Assembly: GCA_937911175.1 (NCBI GenBank)
Contig: CALDSE010000012.1
Location: 34,712-98,711 of the forward strand
From: an uncultured Sediminibacterium sp.
Lineage (GTDB): Bacteria; Bacteroidota; Bacteroidia; Chitinophagales; Chitinophagaceae
Length of the DNA: 64,000 nucleotides
Direction of reading: 5' to 3'
Position numbers and translations under genes: made by a program. Below, in pieces: positions 57,026 through 64,000 of the stretch. How positions within the stretch are numbered: position 1 is the first letter of the stretch; every line of letters starts with the position of its first letter. The notes under the pieces are model-generated. The model was not told where the DNA came from. It saw nothing but the letters and a program-made list of their open reading frames with translations, and ran no database searches.

Positions 57026-57070
57026 ACATTTTGTTTTTTAGGTGTTGGATTACACCGCAAAGTTCATAAC

Positions 57071-57092
57071 TAATTGTTACCTAATTGTTACC
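57071..57092. repeat. Tandem 11-base direct repeat upstream of the 104-residue gene
   Basis: TAATTGTTACC occurs twice head to tail. The 11-base period is about one helical turn, as in operator arrays. It lies 46 bases before the ATG, just upstream of a weak -7-like GAACTTTG. The rest of the 190-base gap to glgB is A/T-rich with no other clear feature. Confidence 0.55.
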
Positions 57093-57215
57093 ATTGCTCA
57101 GTTCTACTTAAATGTGGAAAACTTAGCCGAAAATGTTCGTACAGCTATTAAAATTTATCAAGTGCTAATTAAACAATTGAAAATGAATATATTAAATGAA
57201 ATAAAATCTTAGAAA

Positions 57216-59156
57216 TTATACTAAGACAATTGCCGATAATGCAGGTAAGTTCAACAAAACCTGGCTCCATTCTCCCTTTTCATCTTGAGGATGCACCAAA
57301 ATACTTGTATTGGTTAAGTCTCCGGCGCCTCCATATTTTTTAGCATCAGAGTTGAAAATTTCATTCCAAACTTTTTTTCCTGCTACATGAATCGGGAATT
57401 GATGTCTAGGAACGGGTGTCATATTCATCACCACCAAAATATCATTTTCAGGTTTTAGACCCTTTCTTTTAAAAGCAATTACTGCCTCCTCTCTTTTATT
57501 AATCTCTACCCATTCAAAACCGGTAGGGTCAAATTGTAATTCATATAAAGCAGGGTTGTTCTTGTATATTTCATTTAAGGCTTGCACCGTTTTGCGCATT
57601 CCTGCATGAGATTCTATTTTTAATAAGTCCCATTGTAATTCGGTAGTATAATTCCATTCCTTGGTAGCCGCAAATTCATTCCCCATAAATAATAGTTTAG
57701 CACCAGGGTGCATAAACATATAGGTAAACATCAATCTTAGGTTTGCAAATTTTTGCCAATCATCCCCAGGCATTTTATAAATTAAAGGGCTTTTACCATG
57801 TACTACTTCATCGTGGCTTAAAGGCAACATAAAACTCTCATCATAAAAATACATCATGGAAAAAGAAAACTTATCCTGCTGCATTGACCTAAACAAAGGA
57901 TCCAATTTAAAATAATCTAAAGTATCATGCATCCAACCCATCATCCATTTCATACCAAAGCCCAAGCCATCCATAAAAGTGGGCTTACTTATACCCGGCC
58001 AATCAGAGGCTTCTTCAGCAATGGTTTGTATATAAGGGAAGTCTCGGTATAAGGTTTCATTTAAGTCTTTTATAAAAGCAATGGCTTCAATATTTCCATT
58101 ACCCCCAAATTCATTCGGTTCCCATTCACCTGCTTCCCTACTATAATCTAATCTTAACATAGAACTCACGGCGTCTACCCTTAATCCGTCGATATGAAAT
58201 TGATCACACCAAAAACGTGCACTGCTTATTAAAAAAGATTTTACTTCCCCTCTTTTATAATTGAATATATAAGAGTTCCAATCGGGGTGATAGCCTTTTC
58301 GCATATCGGCATACTCATAAGTATTGGTACCGTCAAACATAAACAAGCCATGGGCATCATATGGAAAATGAGAAGGTACCCAGTCTAGAATAACACCAAT
58401 TTCTGCTGCATGAAAGGCTTCTACCAAGGCCGCAAATTCTTGTGGGTTGCCAAAACGAGAAGTGGGTGCAAAAAATCCTACCCCTTGATAACCCCAGCTA
58501 CCATCAAAAGGATGTTCCATCACAGGCATGAATTCAACATGGGTAAAACCCATTTCTTTTACATAAGGAACTAATAAATCAATAAGTTGGATATAGGAAT
58601 TATAAGAACTTTCATCGTTTTTATTAGGGCGCATCCAACTAGCCAAATGTACTTCGTAGACAGCATAAGGTTGGTCGGTTCTGTTTTTAATTTTTCTTTG
58701 CTCTATCCACTTTGCATCCTTCCATGCATAATTCGTTTGCCAGGTAATAGAAGCGGTCAAGGGTCTTAGTTCCCAATAATTAGCAAAGGGGTCGCCTTTA
58801 TCAAGCTTCACCCCTTTATAGCCATGTATATGGTATTTATATACTTCTCCTTGATGTATACCTGGAACAAAGCCCTCCCAAATACCAGAACTATCTTGTC
58901 TTACTATTAATAAATGGGTTTGATTATTCCAATCATTAAAATTTCCTTTTACATATACGGCTGTTGCATTAGGTGCCCATACAGCAAAGTAAGTTCCTTT
59001 AGTACCCGATACTTCTAATTGTTTATTTCCAAATAAGGTATATAATGAATAGTGTGTACCATTTTGAAAATTATGCACATCTTCATCTGTAAATAAAGAG
59101 TAGTTCCAAACAGCTTGCTTGGTATCTACAAAATGAAGATCCTCGTATTTTGGCAT
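57216..59156 (-). CDS. glgB: 1,4-alpha-glucan branching enzyme
   Basis: A 646-residue GH13 enzyme that introduces alpha-1,6 branches into glycogen. An N-terminal CBM48 (YFAVWAPNATAVYVKGNFNDW) precedes the barrel: nucleophile Asp in DGLRVDAVSSMLRLDYSR, acid/base Glu in TIAEEASDWP and the third Asp in LPLSHDEVVHGKSPL. The eukaryote-like short N-terminus is typical of Bacteroidota GlgB. It starts two bases after the amylase stop, so coupling is likely. Last gene of the glg operon. Confidence 0.95.
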   Translation of the reverse strand: MPKYEDLHFVDTKQAVWNYSLFTDEDVHNFQNGTHYSLYTLFGNKQLEVSGTKGTYFAVWAPNATAVYVKGNFNDWNNQTHLLIVRQDSSGIWEGFVPGIHQGEVYKYHIHGYKGVKLDKGDPFANYWELRPLTASITWQTNYAWKDAKWIEQRKIKNRTDQPYAVYEVHLASWMRPNKNDESSYNSYIQLIDLLVPYVKEMGFTHVEFMPVMEHPFDGSWGYQGVGFFAPTSRFGNPQEFAALVEAFHAAEIGVILDWVPSHFPYDAHGLFMFDGTNTYEYADMRKGYHPDWNSYIFNYKRGEVKSFLISSARFWCDQFHIDGLRVDAVSSMLRLDYSREAGEWEPNEFGGNGNIEAIAFIKDLNETLYRDFPYIQTIAEEASDWPGISKPTFMDGLGFGMKWMMGWMHDTLDYFKLDPLFRSMQQDKFSFSMMYFYDESFMLPLSHDEVVHGKSPLIYKMPGDDWQKFANLRLMFTYMFMHPGAKLLFMGNEFAATKEWNYTTELQWDLLKIESHAGMRKTVQALNEIYKNNPALYELQFDPTGFEWVEINKREEAVIAFKRKGLKPENDILVVMNMTPVPRHQFPIHVAGKKVWNEIFNSDAKKYGGAGDLTNTSILVHPQDEKGEWSQVLLNLPALSAIVLV

Positions 59157-59158
59157 AA

Positions 59159-61027
59159 TTATTTCGTTAATTCAATCACTTGCATACTCATAGCAGCCAT
59201 TGTAAATTCGTTTCCTATTTGCGCACCCGTCACAATATCTTTTCCGCCTTTAAACCCATCGGTTCTTTCAGCATATTTTTCAAAATTAAGTTTTCTTTCT
59301 TTGTTATCAGTATTCATCACACACATAATAGTTTGCCCCTTGGTATATCTAAAATAGACATACAATCCATCTTCTGGAAGGTATTGCATCATCTCCCCTG
59401 TCTTTAAAGCGGCGGATGATTTTCTATAAGTACCCAATAGCTGCACATAATGTAAAAAATCTTTTTCTTGGTCTGTCATGCCTACTTCTGTAAAAGCATT
59501 CTTTTTATCGCCTGCCCATCCACCAGGAAAATCTAGTCTTACCCAGCCATCTGGATTGGAGATGCCCTTCATTAAAACTTCAGAACCATAATACATTTGA
59601 GGAATACCTCTAGAGGTCATTAGCCAAGCATAGGCCATTTTAGTTTTGGGTATACTTTCTCCTAAAGAAGAATGTATACGCGTCATATCGTGATTGTCTA
59701 AAAATATCACATTATTACTAGGCACTTTGTATAAATAGTCATTGCTTAAAGTATTGTATAATTTAATCACCCCTCCACTCCAATCATTTTTTTCATTGAG
59801 TGCGGGTAAAATACCTGAAAACAATAAATGAAAATCGGAAGTAGCATGTAAATTGCTTTTGTAGGGAATATTTAAATTATTTCGAACATAATAAGCCTGA
59901 GAAGAAACTCCATCTACCCAACACTCTCCATAGGCAAATATATTTGGATACTCATCAATAAGGGCTTGATTCAATCTATTCATTACTTCTACATTACAGT
60001 ACTTATAGGTATCTATTCTGAAAGCGTCAATACCATAGGTTTCAACAGACCAAATAGCATTTTGTGTTAAATATTTTTCTACAAAGGGATTCTCTTGATT
60101 CACATCGGGCATTTCGGTAGTAAACCAACCGTTAATCATTTTCTCTGCATCCACTTTTGAGTGATGAGGATCAAATACTGCTTGTTCTCTATAATGTGTC
60201 TGTGTATAAGAAGGCCACTGATGTACCCAATTTTTGTCAGGCGCATCTTGGACTAAGAAATGAAAACGACCAAAATGATTATATACAATGTCTTGAATTA
60301 ATTTCATGCCTCTTTTATGCAGGCTATCGCTTAATGTTAAATAAGCCTGGTCTCCACCTAAACGTTTTTCAATCGCATAATTATTTGTAGCTGCATAACC
60401 ATGTTCAGTTCTATCAGGCATATCATTTTCAATCACAGGCGTCATCCATAAAGTTGAAACACCAAGTTTTTCAAAATAATCCAAATGATTGGTTACCCCT
60501 TTTAAATCGCCCCCATGTCTTAAAAAAATAGAGTCTCTATTTAAAGACTGGTCTTTTAATCCTGCTATACGGTCATTAGAAACATCGGCATTACTAAAAC
60601 GATCAGGCATTAAAAAATAAATAAGGTCGGATGGATTAATACCTTGTGCAAACAAAGTTCCTCTTCCCTTTCGCCTTGGAAGTAATGACCAAGGGGTATT
60701 TGTTTTCTCTCCCTTATTGTTAAAAACAAAATTTACGGTTCCTGGTTTTGCAGTGGCGGTAATTTCAATATCCACCGCTATATAATGCCCATTTTCAAAA
60801 TGATGTATTCCCAACACTTTCAAGCCCGGATAATTTGCATTCACTGTAGCCTTAGAAAAATTAGCATCTCTGTTTCTAAATAAAATTTGAATTTTATTGA
60901 ATTGCATTTGCGTAAACCAATTAGTAGGATACGCTTCTGTTGTTTGACCATTAACTTCTGAAAATATTACAAAATTCAATAGCAGAATAGTCAATAAAAC
61001 TGGGCGGTGTAAAAAACAAGTTTTCAT
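59159..61027 (-). CDS. Exported alpha-amylase family protein (cyclomaltodextrinase/neopullulanase-like)
   Basis: A 622-residue GH13 glycosidase resembling SusA. The N-terminus has a hydrophobic signal region (LLTILLLNFVIFSEVNGQ) with cleavage before QTTEA. A beta domain like the cyclomaltodextrinase N-domain (about 28-120) precedes the barrel: WMTPVIEND, DAFRIDTYKY (nucleophile Asp), YGECW (Glu) and LDNHDMTR (Asp). A short beta C-domain follows. It would cut maltodextrins in the periplasm. It sits between the transporter and glgB. Confidence 0.9.
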   Translation of the reverse strand: MKTCFLHRPVLLTILLLNFVIFSEVNGQTTEAYPTNWFTQMQFNKIQILFRNRDANFSKATVNANYPGLKVLGIHHFENGHYIAVDIEITATAKPGTVNFVFNNKGEKTNTPWSLLPRRKGRGTLFAQGINPSDLIYFLMPDRFSNADVSNDRIAGLKDQSLNRDSIFLRHGGDLKGVTNHLDYFEKLGVSTLWMTPVIENDMPDRTEHGYAATNNYAIEKRLGGDQAYLTLSDSLHKRGMKLIQDIVYNHFGRFHFLVQDAPDKNWVHQWPSYTQTHYREQAVFDPHHSKVDAEKMINGWFTTEMPDVNQENPFVEKYLTQNAIWSVETYGIDAFRIDTYKYCNVEVMNRLNQALIDEYPNIFAYGECWVDGVSSQAYYVRNNLNIPYKSNLHATSDFHLLFSGILPALNEKNDWSGGVIKLYNTLSNDYLYKVPSNNVIFLDNHDMTRIHSSLGESIPKTKMAYAWLMTSRGIPQMYYGSEVLMKGISNPDGWVRLDFPGGWAGDKKNAFTEVGMTDQEKDFLHYVQLLGTYRKSSAALKTGEMMQYLPEDGLYVYFRYTKGQTIMCVMNTDNKERKLNFEKYAERTDGFKGGKDIVTGAQIGNEFTMAAMSMQVIELTK

Positions 61028-61101
61028 ATTTATTTTAACTTTTTTATTCTCTTAATGGCTCTTCTTTCTATCTTCTCTCCTTTTATTTCTCTTTATTTTT
61101 T
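61028..61101 (-). promoter_or_regulatory. Purine-rich leader before the amylase gene
   Basis: The 74 bases between the transporter stop and the amylase ATG are almost all A and G on the coding strand, including AAAAGGAGAG far (about 45 bases) from the ATG. It may act as an unstructured ribosome-loading region; no promoter box was found in it. Confidence 0.4.
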
Positions 61102-62421
61102 CTACTCTTTAATCTTTTCCTCTTTAATAATAATGGCGCAGACAATACCTGCTAATACTAATAAGAAACCTCCTATTTGAACAGCCATTAACCTATCGTT
61201 ATGTAAATAGGTAGACATGATCTTTCCAAAAAAGATGGAGGCTAAGATTTCAGGCAAGACAATGAAGAAATTGAATATACCCATATAGATACCCATTTTT
61301 TGAACTGGAATAAAACTTGACAACATTGAATAAGGCATCGATAAAATAGAAGCCCAAGCAATACCAACTAATCCCATACTTACATACAATAAATTAGGTT
61401 GCTGCACATAGTAAACTGAAATTAATCCTAAGCCTCCTATTAATAAACATGCAGTATGCGTTAACTTCTTACCCAACTTACCTACTAAAAAAGGCAAACT
61501 AAATGAAAAACCAAAAGTGACTAGGTTTAAAATAGCAGAAGTAGTATTGGCATGTTCTAATCCCATAGTATAGGTATCACTATTTGTGAGAGGGTCGCCA
61601 TGAAATAATTGACTAGCCACACCCGTACTATAATAAAACCACATTAAAAATAGTCCTGGCCAAGTAATAAAATTAACCAAGGCTAATCTTTTCATTTGTA
61701 CGGGCATATGTATTAATGAATCAATAATTTCTTTTATAATGCCCGTTTTATTTTCTGCTGCATTTGACGCTGTTTCAGAAGGAGGATATTCCTTACTCTT
61801 AAAAACAGTATACAATACCGATACTAAAAACACAACCCCTCCAATATAAAAGGAAAGTAAAATATTTTGAGGAATAGAACCATTTGTTTTTTCTCTAGAT
61901 ACATCAAACCAATTCACCAACACCATTGGTAAATAGCCTGCAATAAATGAAGCTAGTCCTATAAACATGGACTGCATGGCAAATCCACGAGAGCGTTGCT
62001 TTTCATCTAAATTATCTGCAACAAAGGCTCTAAAGGGTTCCATGGTCACATTAATACTAGAATCTAAAACCCATAATACCCCTGCTGCAATCCATATTGA
62101 CCCAGCATTGGGCATTACAAATAATAATGCTGAACTTAAGATAGCCCCTACTAAAAAGAAGGGTCTTCTTCTGCCTAATTTTGGATGCCAGGTACGGTCG
62201 CTGAAATAACCTACAATGGGTTGCACTAATAAACCTGTCATAGGAGCTGCCAACCATAAACCTGGAATTTGTTCAGGCGTAGCGCCTAAAAATTCATAGA
62301 TCGCACTCATATTGCCCATTTGCAAACTCCAACCAAATTGAATGCCGAAAAATCCAAAACACATATTCCATATTTGCCAAAAACTAAGTTGGACTTTATT
62401 TCCAGTATAGGCTGTATTCAT
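61102..62421 (-). CDS. MFS sugar transporter (SLC45/maltose-type)
   Basis: A 439-residue inner-membrane protein with twelve hydrophobic segments of the major facilitator superfamily. FGIQFGWSLQMGNMSAIYEFLGA at the start and GYFSDRTWHPKLGRRRPFF (loop 2-3 motif) place it with the SLC45/GPH-like sugar:proton symporters. In this operon maltose or maltodextrin is the likely substrate. It is 39 bases after glgC and 74 before the amylase. Confidence 0.87.
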   Translation of the reverse strand: MNTAYTGNKVQLSFWQIWNMCFGFFGIQFGWSLQMGNMSAIYEFLGATPEQIPGLWLAAPMTGLLVQPIVGYFSDRTWHPKLGRRRPFFLVGAILSSALLFVMPNAGSIWIAAGVLWVLDSSINVTMEPFRAFVADNLDEKQRSRGFAMQSMFIGLASFIAGYLPMVLVNWFDVSREKTNGSIPQNILLSFYIGGVVFLVSVLYTVFKSKEYPPSETASNAAENKTGIIKEIIDSLIHMPVQMKRLALVNFITWPGLFLMWFYYSTGVASQLFHGDPLTNSDTYTMGLEHANTTSAILNLVTFGFSFSLPFLVGKLGKKLTHTACLLIGGLGLISVYYVQQPNLLYVSMGLVGIAWASILSMPYSMLSSFIPVQKMGIYMGIFNFFIVLPEILASIFFGKIMSTYLHNDRLMAVQIGGFLLVLAGIVCAIIIKEEKIKE

Positions 62422-62460
62422 GTAGCTTAAATTATGTATTTACAATTTTCGTATTACACT

Positions 62461-63744
62461 TTATATTATGTACCCATTAGGAATGACCGCTCCTTTTTTT
62501 ACCACCACAATACCATCTTTAATAGTATATAAAGGGTGGTCTAATTTTTCTAAATGCGCTCCCCCTTTAATGCTTACATCATTACCAATAGAGCAGTTTT
62601 TATCAATGATAGCATCTTCAATAATACATCTTTCACCAATACCTAAAATGGGTATGCCTTTTTTATTCTTCTGCTCAATTTGATCAATATTTTCATAATA
62701 ATCACAACCCATAATATAGGTATGCTTAATAACGGTATCCTTTCCTACTCTTGCACGAATACCCACAACAGAACTAGTTACTTCTTTCGCGTGAATAATA
62801 CAACCCTCCGCCAAAATGGCTTTATTAATTATAGTACCGCTTACTTTAGCGGGTGGTAACATTCTAGCTCTTGTGTATACTTTTTGTGCACTATCAAATA
62901 AATTAAACAAAGGAACATCTTGGGTTAAAGCAATATTGGCTTCAAAAAAAGAATAAATATTTCCAATGTCGGTCCAATAACCATCGTACTGATAACTCAA
63001 CACTTTATAGTTTGCAATAGAGTCTGGAATAATTTCTTTTCCAAAATCGGTGGCATTAGGATGTAGTTCGTTTAAAAATTGATGCAATATTTCTTTATTA
63101 AAAACATAAATACCCATAGAAGCTAAATAATTACGCCCCTGCGCTTTCATTTCAGTACCCGTATCGCTTGTCCAATCTTTTAATATTTCTTTTTTTGGTT
63201 TTTCTACAAAAGAAGTAATAACATTTTCTTGATTCGATTTTAATATACCAAACTCTGGCGCCTCTCTTTCCCCCACTGGAATAGTGGCAATGGTTAAAGC
63301 CGCACCAGTTTTTTTATGCGCCTCAATCATCTTACTAAAATCCATTTGATATAATTGATCTCCACTTAAAATAAGCACGTACTCAAAATCCATTTTGGCT
63401 AAATGCCTTAAAGACTGTCTCACTGCATCGGCAGTTCCTTGAAACCATCCCGGATTATCAGGTGTTTGTTCTGCCGCTAGAATATCTACAAAACCAGAAC
63501 TAAAAGCGCTAAAATGATAAGTGTTTTTAATATGCTGATTCAAGGAAGCAGAATTAAATTGTGTTAACACAAATATTCTATTCAAATTACTATTGATACA
63601 ATTGCTAATAGGAATATCTACCAATCGGTATTTTCCTCCGATGGGCACTGCGGGTTTGGATCTGCTGGCAGTAAGTGGGTGTAGTCTTGAACCCGCTCCG
63701 CCTCCTAATATAATAGAAACTGTTTCTTTTGCAAATATTGGCAT
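62461..63744 (-). CDS. glgC: Glucose-1-phosphate adenylyltransferase
   Basis: A 427-residue ADP-glucose pyrophosphorylase, the committed step of glycogen synthesis. The N-terminal Rossmann-like domain has LGGGAGSRLHPLTASRSKPA and GGKYRLVDIPISNCINS; the C-terminal left-handed beta helix has hexapeptide repeats (IINKAILAEGCIIHA, CIIEDAIIDKNCSIG). Length is normal. Start ATG is 28 bases after the partial glgA stop. Confidence 0.95.
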   Translation of the reverse strand: MPIFAKETVSIILGGGAGSRLHPLTASRSKPAVPIGGKYRLVDIPISNCINSNLNRIFVLTQFNSASLNQHIKNTYHFSAFSSGFVDILAAEQTPDNPGWFQGTADAVRQSLRHLAKMDFEYVLILSGDQLYQMDFSKMIEAHKKTGAALTIATIPVGEREAPEFGILKSNQENVITSFVEKPKKEILKDWTSDTGTEMKAQGRNYLASMGIYVFNKEILHQFLNELHPNATDFGKEIIPDSIANYKVLSYQYDGYWTDIGNIYSFFEANIALTQDVPLFNLFDSAQKVYTRARMLPPAKVSGTIINKAILAEGCIIHAKEVTSSVVGIRARVGKDTVIKHTYIMGCDYYENIDQIEQKNKKGIPILGIGERCIIEDAIIDKNCSIGNDVSIKGGAHLEKLDHPLYTIKDGIVVVKKGAVIPNGYII

Positions 63745-63772
63745 ATTTAAAATTTAATATTTTATAATTAAT

Positions 63773-64000
63773 TTACGCAATTGATTGATATACTTTTTTA
63801 TAAGCAGCTATGACCGATTCCCAACTATGATCCATTTGCATAGCTGTTTGTATCATTGCTTTCATCTGCTTTTTATTTTTATATACTTTTGCCCTAATGA
63901 TAAATACAAACGACATTTTTAAAATTTCATCTGAAATCGGATCCTCAATGTACTTTTGTATGTTTGTTTGTATCTCTCTAGCACCATAAAGTTTATTATA
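63773..64000 (-). CDS. glgA: Glycogen synthase, C-terminal fragment (cut by window edge)
   Basis: The last ~75 residues of a reading frame that enters from the right edge: ...ISDEILKMSFVFIIRAK, then MKAMIQTAMQMDHSWESVIA, then AYKKVYQSIA and TAA. The terminal helix with DHSWE...YKKVY matches the end of GT5 ADP-glucose starch/glycogen synthases (typically DFSWEKSA..YLKLY). Position directly upstream of glgC agrees. Only the end is visible, so this is a probable identification. Confidence 0.75.
   Translation of the reverse strand, partial: YNKLYGAREIQTNIQKYIEDPISDEILKMSFVFIIRAKVYKNKKQMKAMIQTAMQMDHSWESVIAAYKKVYQSIA

Noticed and set aside
61028..61101. Tandem or microsatellite repeat
   Set aside because: The tract is purine-biased but has no fixed repeat unit.

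Overview
The window is AT-rich chromosomal DNA from a member of the Bacteroidota, most likely a Chitinophagaceae-like organism. Three things point there. Several families are largely confined to that phylum (DUF4295 behind rpmB-rpmG, a DUF2027/Smr protein, DUF3810, DUF2911, MalQ with N-terminal starch-binding domains). The promoters carry the Bacteroidota -7 box TAnnTTTG, usually 15 to 25 bases before the start codon. Purine-rich Shine-Dalgarno sites are rare. Almost every gene is a core or housekeeping gene. I see no insertion sequence, prophage, CRISPR array, toxin-antitoxin pair or recognisable defence cluster; the one tyrosine recombinase looks like housekeeping XerD.

Layout. 1-6.7 kb: the first codons of prfB (cut by the window edge at its probable frameshift site), RNase P RNA, an isoprenoid synthase/amino-acid permease/Smr-protein operon, a small envelope protein, ftsY, and the ribosomal operon rpmB-rpmG-DUF4295. 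6.8-15.3 kb: an unusual ABC-F ATPase, tsaD, a MacB-type permease, then sdhCAB and trmN6. 15.3-25.6 kb: a lysine/alanine-dehydrogenase-like enzyme, hscB, tRNA-Leu(CAA), two exported metallopeptidases, katG, a J-domain/KTSC protein and dnaK. 25.6-35.9 kb: gtrA-like gene, argS, a SpoU methyltransferase, dipeptide epimerase, malQ, rnhA, DUF6580, manA, yraN and a cysteine-cluster protein. 35.9-47.3 kb: xerD, DUF2911, tRNA-Leu(GAG), DUF2130, a phosphopantetheinyl transferase, dcd, DUF3810, DUF177-rpmF-plsX, a cysteine-synthase-like gene, fba, accD and smpB. 47.5-57 kb: smc, ftsE, purM, ribF, holA and three poorly characterised proteins. 57.2-64 kb: a glycogen/maltodextrin operon transcribed leftward, glgA (partial)-glgC-MFS transporter-exported amylase-glgB.

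The genes cover translation and its quality control (argS, tsaD, rpmB/G/F, smpB, prfB, rnpB, ABC-F), Fe-S and respiratory metabolism (hscB, sdhCAB), fatty-acid and phospholipid entry (accD, plsX, PPTase), chromosome upkeep (smc, xerD, holA, rnhA, dcd) and storage polysaccharide metabolism (glg operon, malQ).

No complete novel system is evident. The points most worth a second look are: the natural single-site ABC-F ATPase with all motifs of one ATP site degenerate; a Shine-Dalgarno-like AGGAGG inside prfB placed as in a programmed frameshift site; two structured intergenic elements (behind tRNA-Leu(CAA) and behind smpB, the latter with crossing inverted repeats); an inverted repeat flanking rnpB; repeat clusters in front of dnaK and of an orphan 104-residue gene; and overlapping divergent promoters such as purM/ribF. 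All coordinates and motifs were read by eye; no database search or folding programme was run.
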